From: Gaiella sp.
Lineage (GTDB): Bacteria > Actinomycetota > Thermoleophilia > Gaiellales > Gaiellaceae
Length of the DNA: 64,000 nucleotides
Assembly: GCA_027493885.1 (NCBI GenBank)
Contig: JAOSJZ010000001.1
Span: 2,040,622-2,104,621 of the forward strand
Reading direction: 5' to 3'
Positions 15,204 through 23,981 of this stretch are shown here, piece by piece. Under the pieces are notes generated by a model. That model did not search any database. It saw only the letters and a program-made list of their open reading frames with translations, and was not told the DNA's origin. Position 1 is the stretch's first letter, and every line of letters begins with the position of its first letter. The position numbers and the translations under genes are program-made.

Positions 15204-17326
15204 AGCCGCACCTGGCGCCGGTAGTGGCGCAGGAAGTCGCGGTAGAGCATCAGCGTCTCGCGCCCCGCGCCGACCCGCTCGCGCATCTCGGCGTACGCCT
15301 CCTCGGAGTCGGTCACGAAGGCGACGTGGGTGACCGCGTCCTGCCCGGCCAGCGCCTCCTCGAAGTCGCGGAAGGCGTCTTCCTCGAACAGGACGGCGTA
15401 GCCGCAGTCGGGGTTGATCAGGAACGGCCCATCGACCTCGGGCCGCTCGCCGCGCCCGCCGGCAGCGAGCCAGAGCAGCGGGTGCACGGCGTCGAAGCAG
15501 GCGCCGAGCTCGACCTCCTCGCCGTCGAGGTAGTCGAGGCGGAAGAACTCGACGTTCTCATCGAAGCCCTCGGCGTAGGGCCGCTCGTCGAGGTAAGCGC
15601 CGGGCGCGTCGCTGCCGTCCTTGCGCTTGCCGGTTATGGCGGCCTCGACGCGCGGGCGGGTGACGGCCTCGAAGATTCCCCTGGCCTCGTACTCCGGCGT
15701 CCCGCGCAGGTGGCCCTCGCGCTTCAGCTTGGCGCGCGTCTCGGGGTCGACCTCGTTGTTGGTGACGAGGATGCAGCGACGCCGACCGGCGTCCTCGTGG
15801 TTCAAGAGCAGCGTTGCGTGCAGCGTCGTCCCCGAGCCGGCGAAGAAGTCGAGGATCAGCGCGTCGGGCTTGTCACCGACGACGGCGGCCAGAGTGTCGC
15901 GGGTCGCGTAGAGCGACTTCGGGAACGGGAAGATCCGCGCGCCGAGGAAGTCACCCAGCAGGTCGGCTCCATAGGCGCCGGCGTCGTGGCGGGTGCGGTG
16001 CCAAACCGTCTTCAAGCGGCGCGTCGGCGCTTCGACGTAGCGCATCTGGACGACGTTGCGCTCCTCGTCGTAGCCGGCGACCTCGATCACGCCCTCGGCG
16101 ACCTGCTTGAGGATCGCGCGGTAGGGATAGCTGAGCGCCCACGTCTTTCTCTCCGGGTCATGGCCGCCGAGGGCGACGTAGCCCTTCTTGGCGTACTCGG
16201 TCAGGGTCTTGTGGCCGAGGTACCACCGCCCCCACGAGCCGTCGGAGCGCACCGGCCAGACGGCGGTGTAGCCGTCGATCTTGGCGTCGAGGTCGGGCTC
16301 GGGCCACTCCTTGTCGCCGTTCGTCTCGACCGGCAGCAGCGGCTCGCCGGCGCGGACGACTGCGCCCTTCTCCTCGTCGATGAGGACGGGGTAGAACATG
16401 TTGGGCCGGTCTTGGCGGCGGGCGCCTTCACCAGAGTGCAACAGGCCCTGCCAGCGGACGCGCGGCATCTTGCCGGCGCCGTTGGCCTGCGCCTTGCCCT
16501 TCTGTGGCGTCAGCAGGTCATCGCCGCGCCCCTCGAACAGCATCCCCTCGGGGTAGACGAAGATCGCGTGCTCCTCGACGCGTGAGAGGCCGCCTTGGGT
16601 GACGCCCTTTGGGTTGATCACGATCGTGACCATCTGCCGGTTGCGGTCGGGGAACAGCTCTTCGAGTAAGAGGCCGAGGTGGTGCACCTCGTGCTCGTCG
16701 ATGGTCACGATCAGCACCCCGTCCGGCTTCAGCAGGCGCTTGGCCAACTTCAGCCGCTTCTCCATCATCGACAGCCACTTCGAGTGGCGGTAGGCGTCGT
16801 TCGCGTCGACGAAGCGGTTGTTGTACGTCCAGTCCTTCGCGCCGGTGTTGTAGGGCGGGTCGATGTAGATCAGGTCGACCTGCCGCTGGTAGACGAAGGT
16901 CAGAAGCTGGAGGACGTGGAAGTTCTCGCCGTCGATGACAGCGTGGTAGGGGCGCTCCTCCGAGCGAGTCGTCGCCCCGAGCGGAGTCAGGCCGACATCG
17001 GTCGGGTCGCCGAAGCGGCGAACGGTGAGGAGGTCGGCCACCGGCACTTGCCGCTCCTTGCCGTCCTTCAAGGAGAGGATCGTCGCCTGGTCGCCGTCGA
17101 TATCGACGAGGCGGAAGTCGTGGCCGTTGTTCGCCTCCTCTCGCGGGCGGACGTGATCGCCGGGCTTCAGACCGTCGCGGTCGCCTACGACGACCGTCTC
17201 CGGAAGGTGGCGCTCGTAGACCAGGCCAAAGCGCGTCCGGCCCTTGAGGGCCGCAACTTCAGCTTCGAGCTCGGCTCGGAGCTTCGCGTCGCTGACGTCT
17301 TCGAGTAACTGCTCTAGCTTTGCCAC
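15200..17326 (-). CDS. mod: Type III DNA methyltransferase, Mod subunit
   Basis: A 708-residue beta-class N6-adenine methyltransferase. The catalytic motif DLIYIDPPYNTG comes first (about residue 163), then the target-recognition region, then the SAM-binding motif ILDFFAGSGTT near residue 470. This order defines the beta class. An N-terminal helical segment (VAKLEQLLEDVSDAKL) probably mediates dimerisation. The GTG at 17326 begins this segment; the ORF-track extension is Pro/Arg-rich noncoding-like sequence. Mod gives the system its sequence specificity and protects host DNA. The target site cannot be read from the sequence. Confidence 0.92.
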   Translation of the reverse strand: MAKLEQLLEDVSDAKLRAELEAEVAALKGRTRFGLVYERHLPETVVVGDRDGLKPGDHVRPREEANNGHDFRLVDIDGDQATILSLKDGKERQVPVADLLTVRRFGDPTDVGLTPLGATTRSEERPYHAVIDGENFHVLQLLTFVYQRQVDLIYIDPPYNTGAKDWTYNNRFVDANDAYRHSKWLSMMEKRLKLAKRLLKPDGVLIVTIDEHEVHHLGLLLEELFPDRNRQMVTIVINPKGVTQGGLSRVEEHAIFVYPEGMLFEGRGDDLLTPQKGKAQANGAGKMPRVRWQGLLHSGEGARRQDRPNMFYPVLIDEEKGAVVRAGEPLLPVETNGDKEWPEPDLDAKIDGYTAVWPVRSDGSWGRWYLGHKTLTEYAKKGYVALGGHDPERKTWALSYPYRAILKQVAEGVIEVAGYDEERNVVQMRYVEAPTRRLKTVWHRTRHDAGAYGADLLGDFLGARIFPFPKSLYATRDTLAAVVGDKPDALILDFFAGSGTTLHATLLLNHEDAGRRRCILVTNNEVDPETRAKLKREGHLRGTPEYEARGIFEAVTRPRVEAAITGKRKDGSDAPGAYLDERPYAEGFDENVEFFRLDYLDGEEVELGACFDAVHPLLWLAAGGRGERPEVDGPFLINPDCGYAVLFEEDAFRDFEEALAGQDAVTHVAFVTDSEEAYAEMRERVGAGRETLMLYRDFLRHYRRQVRL

Positions 17327-17528
17327 GCGTCTTCTGTTTCTGTCCCGTTGCCGCCTACATCCTAGGAAGCGAGGCGGCGGGGGCTGGAAGCTTGCGATGC
17401 GCAGGCTGCTGGGCCCAGTGCCCGGTCGGCAGCGCGATTTCATCGAGCCGAGCGCGACATAGCCGACGCGAGGGTCCCCGGCCGGCGCGGAGCGCCGGCC
17501 GCTTGATCCTGTAGAGAAAGTTGGAACC
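17327..17528. promoter_or_regulatory. Divergent intergenic region between mod and the HD gene
   Basis: About 200 bp that must carry both promoters. It contains the GC-rich inverted repeat GGCCGGCGC/GCGCCGGCC around 17480-17500 and no gene. Confidence 0.4.
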
Positions 17529-18098
17529 ATGATCGAGCAGATGACGAGTCGCGCCGAGTCCGAGCTCATATGGGCGGAGAGGGCAGCTACGGAGCTCCTC
17601 TCACCGCTGGAGGCTCGCTGGCGGCATACGCTGCGAGTGGTCGATCGGGCGCAGTCGTTCCGGAACGTGCTAGATCGCGATGAGCTCGAGGTGCTGCTCG
17701 CGGCCGCTTACCTGCACGACGTCGGCTACGCGCCCGACCTGGCGGAGGTCGGGTTCCATCCGCTTGACGGCGCGCGGTTCGTGCGCGAAGCCGGGCACGA
17801 GCGACTCGCTGGCCTGGTCGCGCACCATTCCGCGTCCGACGCGGAGGCTATGGAGCGTGGCTTCACAGAGGAGCTCGCGGAGTTCCCTACCGAGGACTCG
17901 CTCGTCGCCCGGGCGTTGACGTACTGTGATCTGACAACGGGCCCGAACGGCGAGGAGGTCGGCGTCTCGGCTCGGCTCCTCGAGCTCGGGGGTCGCCTCG
18001 GCGAGGACGATCCGACGGTGCGGGCCGTGCGCCGCGAGGCGAGCCGGCTCGCGGCCGTCGTGGACGAGATGGAGTCGCTCCTCGCCGCCGGCCGGTGA
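17529..18098 (+). CDS. HD-domain phosphohydrolase
   Basis: A 189-residue HD-domain protein. Metal-binding motifs are RWRHTLRVVDRA (first His, near residue 36), AAYLHDVGYAP (the HD pair, near residues 63-64), and AHHSASDAE and LTYCDLTTGP (later His and Asp). This is the pattern of small HD nucleotidases, related to YfbR- and RelA-type enzymes, which hydrolyse nucleotide phosphates; the substrate is unknown. It lies between the restriction operon and the Nudix/HTH operon, convergent with the latter, and is probably element cargo. An in-frame ATG at 17541 is an alternative start. Confidence 0.8.
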   Translation: MIEQMTSRAESELIWAERAATELLSPLEARWRHTLRVVDRAQSFRNVLDRDELEVLLAAAYLHDVGYAPDLAEVGFHPLDGARFVREAGHERLAGLVAHHSASDAEAMERGFTEELAEFPTEDSLVARALTYCDLTTGPNGEEVGVSARLLELGGRLGEDDPTVRAVRREASRLAAVVDEMESLLAAGR

Positions 18099-18108
18099 CC
18101 CGACGCGG

Positions 18109-18583
18109 TCAGCCGATGTACGGCTCCGGCCGCCCCTCGGCGTAGTGCTGGATGCGAAGCCGGATCGACGGGTGGATCTCGAGCGCCTCGGTCTCGCCGA
18201 GCTCGACGAAGCGCACCTCGGAGGACTCGTCCGACGTGCGGAGCTCCCCCGCCGACGGCGCGGCAGAGGAAGCAGACGGAGAACTGCTGGCGCACCTCGC
18301 CGTCGTCGTAGACCGAGACGTGGCGGGGGTTGGAGTAGACGCCCAGGATCCTCTGCACCTCCACCTCGACCCCCGTCTCCTCCTCGACCTCGCGTACGAC
18401 CGTCTCCGCGATGCTCTCGCCGGGCTTCATCGCGCCGCCAGGGATCGACCAGTACTCGTTGTCGGTGCGCCTGTGGAGGAGGATCCGTCCCTCGTCGTCG
18501 ACCACGACCGCCGACGCGGCCGGAACGAGGCTGTTCGCCTCCGGCGCGTTCGGGTCGTCGAGGAGGTCGCGGCGGGGGCTCAT
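18109..18583 (-). CDS. Nudix hydrolase, one frameshift (Pif-like role possible)
   Basis: MSPRRDLLDDP leads into a Nudix domain with the box GGAMKPGESIAETVVREVEEETGVEVE, which matches GX5EX7REUXEEXGU. The frame is lost at five C (18246-18250); removing one restores GGELRTSDESSEVRFVELGE and ends EPYIG, giving 157 residues. Nudix enzymes hydrolyse nucleoside diphosphates linked to X. In the AICE pSAM2 the immunity protein Pif carries a Nudix domain and blocks redundant transfer, so this gene could be the equivalent. It overlaps the HTH gene upstream (ATGA). Confidence 0.82.
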
Positions 18584-19329
18584 GGCGCGGTTGGCGGCGT
18601 TGGAATCGGAACGGACGTTGCCCAGATGTCCTCGAGGTGGGTGAGGTAGTTGTCGAAGATGCCATCCTCCTGCCGGCGGCGCAGGTGGAGGAGCGGCGCG
18701 AGGCGCCCGGGCCGGCCGTAGACGTGCGGAGTCACGAACATGTCGTCGTCGAAGCGGAACACGGAGCTGTACATGGGAGTGTCGTGGTAGCGGAGTTCGA
18801 TCCCTACACAGTCGCAAAGCGGGTCGAGATAGTGGAGCGAGGTGCGGATCCTGGCGGCCAGGGTGCCGCCGAGGCGTTCCTCTTCGTCGCGCCGAGCGAC
18901 GTTTGCGGACTCAGGGTCGGCGACGGCGATGCGGATCGTGCAGTCCGCCGCGGCCTTTCCGCGGAGGAGGTCGACGAGACGCGGGTGGTTCTCGGGCACG
19001 TGGAGGAGCGCGTAGCCGAGTAGGTCGACGTGCTCCTTCGCGTCGCAGAGGAGTTGCCACCAGAGCTCGCCGGGAACGTCGGCTCGGTGCGCGTAAGCGT
19101 TGACGATCTCAGCCGTCGCTGTCTCTGAGCGTGGCGAGGACAGCTCGGGCCAGAGGTCGGCCTCGTCACAGTTGAGGAGTTGTACGAGCGGGAAGCGGTA
19201 CCGGCGCTGGGGAGTCCGGCCGGGCTGGATCCATCGCCGGGCAGTGTCGTGAGTGGCGCCGGTCACGCGGGCCAGGTCGTCGATGTCGACGCCGGCCTTG
19301 TTGAGCGCTTGTCGAAGGCGCTCGTTCAC
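18580..19329 (-). CDS. XRE-like regulator with C-terminal DUF5919-like domain
   Basis: A 249-residue protein. Residues 1-60 form a helix-turn-helix (LRQALNKAGVDIDDLARVTGATHDTARRWIQ). The remainder resembles the phospholipase-D-like DUF5919 domain of Streptomyces regulators: HVDLLGYALLHVPENHPRLVDLL, CTIRIAVADPES and SVFRFDDDMFVTPHVYG. The GTG start lies 7 nt after CATACT, a likely leaderless promoter, with three GACGT repeats just upstream that could be its own operator. Its pairing with a Nudix gene recurs on Streptomyces-type elements. It is a candidate master repressor of the divergent transfer operon. Confidence 0.8.
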   Translation of the reverse strand: MNERLRQALNKAGVDIDDLARVTGATHDTARRWIQPGRTPQRRYRFPLVQLLNCDEADLWPELSSPRSETATAEIVNAYAHRADVPGELWWQLLCDAKEHVDLLGYALLHVPENHPRLVDLLRGKAAADCTIRIAVADPESANVARRDEEERLGGTLAARIRTSLHYLDPLCDCVGIELRYHDTPMYSSVFRFDDDMFVTPHVYGRPGRLAPLLHLRRRQEDGIFDNYLTHLEDIWATSVPIPTPPTAP

Positions 19330-19336
19330 GAGACCG

Positions 19337-19369
19337 AGTATGGACGTCTTCAGACGTTTTCGAGACGTC
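19337..19369 (-). promoter_or_regulatory. Operator of three GACGT repeats with -10 box
   Basis: GACGT occurs at 19343-19347, 19353-19357 and 19364-19368 (10- and 11-bp spacing), directly upstream of the minus-strand -10 CATACT (19337-19342). One-helical-turn spacing suggests cooperative binding, most simply by the HTH protein encoded here. Confidence 0.5.
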
Positions 19370-19470
19370 GCGAAGTGTCCGAACGTGTGCAGAAACGCAC
19401 TACCGCCGTCGGCGCGGCTCGTCTTCCATCGGTGTCATCGCCGAGAAACCAAGACGAAAGGAGGTCGGCG

Positions 19471-19839
19471 ATGCCACCGACAGGATTCCCCAGGTACCCC
19501 GCGATCCCGGTCGCGACGAACGAGGTGCAGCTCGTGTGCGCCGGGGAGCCGCGCACGGTGCTCGAGGACGACGGCGTGACCGAGCGCCGCTCCCCGGACG
19601 GAGTCCGGCTCTGGAAGGTGCCCTGCATGCTCGGAAGCTCCGGGCAGCATCGGCGGAGCGAGATCGTCCAAGTGACGATCGCGTCCGAGGAGGCACCGGC
19701 GGTTGAGTTCGGAGAGCGGCTCGAGGCGGACCGGCTCGTCGTCTTCTTCTGGGGTATGGAAAGAAACGGAGAGCTCATTGCGGGTCTCTCGTTCCGCGCC
19801 GACAGCCTCAGGACGCCGACGGCTCGCAAGGCGGCGTGA
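19471..19839 (+). CDS. Hypothetical AICE protein upstream of traSA
   Basis: A 122-residue soluble, beta-rich protein: VATNEVQLVCAGEPRTVLEDDGV, RLWKVPCMLGSS, EIVQVTIASEEAPAVEFGERLEADRLVVFFW. AAAGGAGGT lies 6-9 nt before the ATG, a strong ribosome binding site. It is the first gene of the transfer operon, 6 nt ahead of traSA. Small proteins at this place in Streptomyces elements are often annotated as regulatory or SpdB-like, but I see no HTH or membrane helix. Function unknown. Confidence 0.65.
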   Translation: MPPTGFPRYPAIPVATNEVQLVCAGEPRTVLEDDGVTERRSPDGVRLWKVPCMLGSSGQHRRSEIVQVTIASEEAPAVEFGERLEADRLVVFFWGMERNGELIAGLSFRADSLRTPTARKAA

Positions 19840-19845
19840 CGACCG

Positions 19846-21258
19846 ATGGCGAGCACGGGTGCAGCCGGGCGCGTCGTCCAGGCGCGGACGCTCGCGGAGG
19901 AGGCGTTGGTACTCCTCTGGGAGCGGGTCGGCGGGCTGTGGCGGTGGCGTGAGCTCACGCTCCCGCCTGCCGCCATCTACGTCGCGTACGCCACGGCAGG
20001 CGGCTACGCCGCCTCGTGGGTGGCAGCTGTGCTCAGCCTCGTGGTCGGGTCGGTTGGCCTTGTGCGGCCGAGCGTGCTCTCCCGGATCCCGAGGCGGTGC
20101 GCTGCGAGGAGCCGGTGGCATGGCCGGCTGCGCCGTTGGCCGCGCTTCTGCGTCGGTCTGCGCTGGTACCGCAAGCTCGAGGAAGGGGCGCTACTCGTCC
20201 CGGCTCTTCTCTCGTGGGAGGAACGGGCTGGTCAGGTAGCGGTCGAGGTGCGTCCCCTCCCCGAGCAGCATGCGAGCTCGTGGGACGCGATGGCGGACGC
20301 GTTCCGTCGCTTCCTCGGCGGGGCGAGTGTCGAGTGGCGCGAGTCGTTCGGGACGCTTCGGATCGTCGTCAGCCGCGTCGGGCTCCCAGACTTCCTCCCT
20401 TGGCACGCGCACGGTGCGCCAGAGGGCCGGCTCGTGCTCGGGCGGCGCCACGGTGGCGGCTCGCTCGCGATCGATGCGCGCACGACTCCGCACGTTCTGC
20501 TCGCAGGAGCAACAGGGAGCGGCAAGGGCGGCGCCATCAGGGCAGCCGCGGCCGCGGCGCTCCAGGGAGGCTGGCACCTGGTCGTGCTCGACCCGAAGGA
20601 AGCCGGCGAATACGCGTGGCTCGAGGACGTCCGCGTGCCGGTCGTGACGGAGCTACGCGAGCAGGTCGAGACGCTGGAGCACCTCGCGGCCGTGCGGCGG
20701 GCACGACAGGAGCTCGTGCGGCGCTACGGCGCCGACTCCTGGCTCGACCTCCCGGGCGAGACGCTCCAGATCTGGCGGCCGGTTCTCGTGGTCGTCGACG
20801 AGGCCGCCGACTTGCTCGCGGCGACGAAGGGCAAGAGCGGAGAGGACCGGCTCCGAGCGACCCTCCAGCACAAGGCGGGCGAGTTGATCGCCGAGCTCGC
20901 GCGCAAGGGAAGAAGCGCCGGTATCCACCTTCTGGTCGCTATCCAGAGACCGGAAACGGCTCAGCTCGGCGACCAGGGCGGCTCGCTGCGCAACAACCTG
21001 ACTGCACGGCTTGCGCTCGGAGCATTGGACGCCGACGGCCTGCGCATGCTCGGGATCTCCGCGACCGACCCAGTCGCGCTCGCGCTCGACGGCACTCCGG
21101 GCCGCGGGATCTGCGTGGGCTTTGCAGGCGACCCGCGTCCGAGTGTCTGCCAGGTCGCCTGGCTCGACCAAGAGCGAGCGGTGGCCGAAGTGACGCCCGC
21201 GTACATGCAGGGTCTCCATCTGATTCAGCCGCCGACGATCGCGGAGGACACAACGTGA
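19846..21258 (+). CDS. traSA: TraSA/FtsK-SpoIIIE-like DNA translocase
   Basis: A 470-residue FtsK-family protein. Hydrophobic segments near residues 45-75 (AIYVAYATAGGYAASWVAAVLSLVVGSVG) anchor it in the membrane. The ATPase has Walker A LLAGATGSGKGG near residue 220 (Gly after the Lys, a variant common in this subfamily) and Walker B PVLVVVDEAADLLA near residue 315. HLLVAIQRPETAQLGDQGGSLRNNLTARLAL follows. TraB/TraSA hexamers move double-stranded DNA between mycelial or adjacent cells at a clt site. The stop overlaps the GTG of repSA. Confidence 0.88.
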   Translation: MASTGAAGRVVQARTLAEEALVLLWERVGGLWRWRELTLPPAAIYVAYATAGGYAASWVAAVLSLVVGSVGLVRPSVLSRIPRRCAARSRWHGRLRRWPRFCVGLRWYRKLEEGALLVPALLSWEERAGQVAVEVRPLPEQHASSWDAMADAFRRFLGGASVEWRESFGTLRIVVSRVGLPDFLPWHAHGAPEGRLVLGRRHGGGSLAIDARTTPHVLLAGATGSGKGGAIRAAAAAALQGGWHLVVLDPKEAGEYAWLEDVRVPVVTELREQVETLEHLAAVRRARQELVRRYGADSWLDLPGETLQIWRPVLVVVDEAADLLAATKGKSGEDRLRATLQHKAGELIAELARKGRSAGIHLLVAIQRPETAQLGDQGGSLRNNLTARLALGALDADGLRMLGISATDPVALALDGTPGRGICVGFAGDPRPSVCQVAWLDQERAVAEVTPAYMQGLHLIQPPTIAEDTT

Positions 21259-22480
21259 CCCCGGTCGTCGCCGCGGCCGACGAGGTCCGACGCGCGGTCG
21301 GGTGCGTCGATCCCATCCGCCTGCGTGGCTGGCACGAGCGCATCGACCCGACGACGGGCGAGCTCCTCGCGAGGGTCATTTCCGCTCGACACCCCGGCGG
21401 CGTGCTCGTCGTGCCTTGCGGCGATCGCCGTTCGGCGAAGTGCCCTGCCTGCGCCGAGACGTACCGGCACGATGCGTTCCAGCTCGTCGTATCGGGGCTA
21501 CGTGGTGGCAAGGGCGTGCCCGACGCGGTTACCGGTCATCCCGCTGTCATGGCGACGCTCACCGCGCCCTCGTTCGGGCGCGTACACACGATCCGCGACC
21601 GCGACGGCCGCTGCCCCTGCGGCGACCGTCATTCGCCAGACGACGAGGTGCTCGGCACGCCTGTCGATCCGGGGTCATACCGCTACGAGGAGCAGGCGAC
21701 GTGGAACCACCTCGCCCCGGCGCTCTGGAAGCGAACGGTTCAGGCAATCCGACGGAGGCTTGCCCGGGAGCTCGGAGTGTCCCGCGACCGACTTGGCGAG
21801 CTCGTCCGCGTGCGCTTCGTGAAGGCCTCGGAGTTCCAGAAGCGAGGCGTCGTCCACTACCACGTCGTCGTTCGACTCGACGGAGCGGAGGATCCAGGAT
21901 CGGAGCCGCCGGCCAAATGCACTGCGGCCTTGCTTGCGCGTGTCGTGAGATCTGTCGTTCGCGACGTCGAGCTCCCCGCGCAGTCGTCTCAGAGCAGCGG
22001 ACCGCTGCGATGGGGACGTCAGAGCGAGATCGTTCGACTCGCGCCTGGCGAGGTGGGCCGCGCTGCGGGTACATCGCCAAGTACGCGACCAAGGCAACCG
22101 AGGCGGTCGCGGGTGGCGAGCTGATACCTCGAGTGCGTCGGCGACGCGAGATCGACCTTCTCCAGCTCCCCGCTCACGCGAGGCGGCTCGTCGAGGCCGC
22201 CTGGCATGTCGGCGATCGGACGGAGCTCGAGGGTGCACGGCGCTGGGCACACCAGTTCGGCTACGGCGGCCACACGCTGACGAAGAGCCGCGACTACTCG
22301 GTCACCTTCACAGTGCTTCGGGCAACTCGCGCCGCGTGGAATGCGGGGACGCCGATGATCTCCTGGACCTCGGCGATCACCCGCGGTACGCTCGTCTACG
22401 CGGGTCGTGGATACACGAAGCGAGACTCGGCTGTGCTCGCGCTGGTTGCAGCAGGAGCAAGCGCGCGGGGTTCACCGTGA
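21255..22480 (+). CDS. repSA: RepSA-type replication initiator, frameshifted
   Basis: The GTG at 21255 overlaps the traSA stop. The first frame encodes Cys pairs (CGDRRSAKCPACAETYRH and CPCGDRHS) and the HUH-like RGVVHYHVVVRLDG. Reading must shift one base near 22055-22065 to continue with CGYIAKYATKATE, which holds the Tyr of the RepSA family, and ends at 22480. The shift site is GGCCGCGCTGCGGG, not a long run, so it could be a real lesion or an error. RepSA starts rolling-circle replication of excised pSAM2-like elements. The 3' part runs through GGHTLTKSRDYSVTF, typical of the family. Confidence 0.82.
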
Positions 22481-22824
22481 GCGCGGGGGGACAGGTGCGG
22501 AGCCTTCGGGGCGTGGATCCTGCCGGCCGCCCGACTCTCGGTGGTTACGCCGGTACTGGCTCGGCCTTCGCGTTCGGAACACTCCTGGAGGAGCTCGCCG
22601 AGCGTATTGCGGAGCGACTCGCGGAGAAGCTCGAGGAGCGTCGGTGGGCGGCTCGCCAGGAAGCATGCGAGCTGTTGAGCGTCCAAGAGGCGGCTGAGGT
22701 GCTCCGCTGCAAGCCTCAGCGCGTCTACGACCTCCGGAGCGCCGGTCGACTTCCTCGCACGACGGAGGGCGGTCGCGCCGTCGTCCGCCGTACAGACCTC
22801 GAGCGACTCGTCGCGGAGGGGTAG
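22477..22824 (+). CDS. xis: Excisionase, MerR-type helix-turn-helix
   Basis: A 115-residue protein. The C-terminal 50 residues (LLSVQEAAEVLRCKPQRVYDLRSAGRLPRTTEGGRAVVRRTDLERLV) form the winged HTH seen in actinobacterial excisionases. A Glu/Arg-rich amphipathic helix (LLEELAERIAERLAEKLEERR) precedes it. The GTG overlaps the repSA stop (GTGA), and the integrase starts 2 nt after its stop. Xis bends att DNA and tips the integrase toward excision. The ORF-track start at 22336 lies inside repSA and is rejected. Confidence 0.85.
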   Translation: MSAGGQVRSLRGVDPAGRPTLGGYAGTGSAFAFGTLLEELAERIAERLAEKLEERRWAARQEACELLSVQEAAEVLRCKPQRVYDLRSAGRLPRTTEGGRAVVRRTDLERLVAEG

Positions 22825-22826
22825 AA

Positions 22827-23930
22827 ATGACGGCTCGGCTCAAGCGCACGCGCCATCCCGGCATTTACGAGACCGGGGAGTCGTACGTCGTCCGCTATCG
22901 GGATCAGAGCAGACGCCAGCGGCAGAAGACGTGCCGGACCCTGGACGAGGCCAAGCGATGGCGCGCGAAGGTCACGCTTAACCCTGCGGCCGGGTCGCCG
23001 CGCAGCGGGCCAACCGTCTCGGAGTACGCGGAGGACTGGCTGACGATGCTCGCGGGCGTACGGCCTGCGACTGCGATCGAGTATCGCCGCGACCTCGAGA
23101 ACTACGTCCTCGCGCGGGTCGGCGCAGTGCGGCTCGGGGCGCTGGATGCACGGCGGATCAGAAAGCTGGCGTACGAGCTCCGGGAGGAGAAGACGGCGCG
23201 CGCGCCGTCGGGGCGATCGTGGTCAACGGTGCGTCGGATCCTGGCGCCGTTTTCGGTGATGCTGAGCGCGGCAGCCGAGGATGGCGTGATCCCCGCGAGG
23301 CCCTGGCCTCGCCTGCCGACGCCGCGCCGCGAACCGACGAAGCGGCGCCATCTCTCGATCGAGGAGCTCGCCCGTCTGCTCGCGGCGCTTCCGACGCCGC
23401 AGGATCGTCTGCTCGTCCGCTTCCTGGCAGAGACGGGTCTGCGGATCTCCGAGCTCAAGGCGGTCCGGTGGGGCGACCTCGAGCTCGACGGCGACCCGGT
23501 CGTCTGCGTCAGGCGCCGGCATCGACTACTCGACGGCGAGCAGGAGACCAAGAGCGAACGGAGCTCGGGCAACGTCCCGATCACGGCCGAGCTCGCGCGC
23601 GAGCTCAAGGCGCATCGGCTCCGGAATGGCCAGCCGGGCCCGGAGAGGCTCGTCTTCACAGCCGGGGACGGCCGGCGGATTGACGAGGCGAACTACCGGC
23701 GGCGCACCCTCGACCCCGCATGCGTCCGCGCCGGCATCCCGCCGATCGGCTTCCACGTACTCCGCCACACGCACGGCTCGATCGTTGCCGCGGCGACAAG
23801 GGATGTCCGGGCCGTCCAGCGGCGACTGCGGCATGCGTCCGCGTCGTTCACGCTTGAGACGTACGTACACCTCCTCGACGATCGCGCGGGGGTTGACGCC
23901 GTACGACGAGCGCTGGATCAGACCCAGTAG
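22827..23930 (+). CDS. int: Tyrosine recombinase / integrase
   Basis: A 367-residue phage-type integrase. An N-terminal arm-binding AP2-like domain (GESYVVRYRDQSRRQRQKTCRTLDEAKRW) is followed by a SAM-like core-binding domain (VSEYAEDWLTML) and the catalytic domain. Catalytic residues are Arg in LAETGLRISELKAVRW, the HxxR box in FHVLRHTHGS, the RLRHAS region and the nucleophile in LETYVHLLDD. It catalyses integration into tRNA-Lys between the 43-bp repeats. Unusually, more than 2 kb of cargo separates the gene from attR. Confidence 0.92.
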   Translation: MTARLKRTRHPGIYETGESYVVRYRDQSRRQRQKTCRTLDEAKRWRAKVTLNPAAGSPRSGPTVSEYAEDWLTMLAGVRPATAIEYRRDLENYVLARVGAVRLGALDARRIRKLAYELREEKTARAPSGRSWSTVRRILAPFSVMLSAAAEDGVIPARPWPRLPTPRREPTKRRHLSIEELARLLAALPTPQDRLLVRFLAETGLRISELKAVRWGDLELDGDPVVCVRRRHRLLDGEQETKSERSSGNVPITAELARELKAHRLRNGQPGPERLVFTAGDGRRIDEANYRRRTLDPACVRAGIPPIGFHVLRHTHGSIVAAATRDVRAVQRRLRHASASFTLETYVHLLDDRAGVDAVRRALDQTQ

Positions 23931-23960
23931 ATGGAAAGCTGTGGCAGGACTTCCGATCCC

Positions 23961-23981
23961 TGTGATCTATACTGTGATCTA
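23961..23981 (+). promoter_or_regulatory. Promoter/operator of the TIGR04255 cassette
   Basis: TGTGATCTA occurs twice (23961-23969 and 23973-23981, 12-bp period). Between and within them is a perfect -10 box TATACT (23968-23973), 7 nt from the ATG at 23981, so the transcript is predicted to be leaderless. The repeats overlap the -10 box and start, a layout that would let a repressor block transcription directly. Confidence 0.6.

Noticed and set aside
12708-17326. BREX, DISARM or type I restriction system
   Set aside because: Only Mod and Res with type III motif order are present; no specificity subunit, PglZ, BrxL or DrmA-like gene is seen.
19846-21258. Inactive TraSA because the Walker A Lys is followed by Gly
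   Set aside because: GATGSGKG is a known variant of this Streptomyces-type FtsK subfamily; Walker B and other parts are intact.
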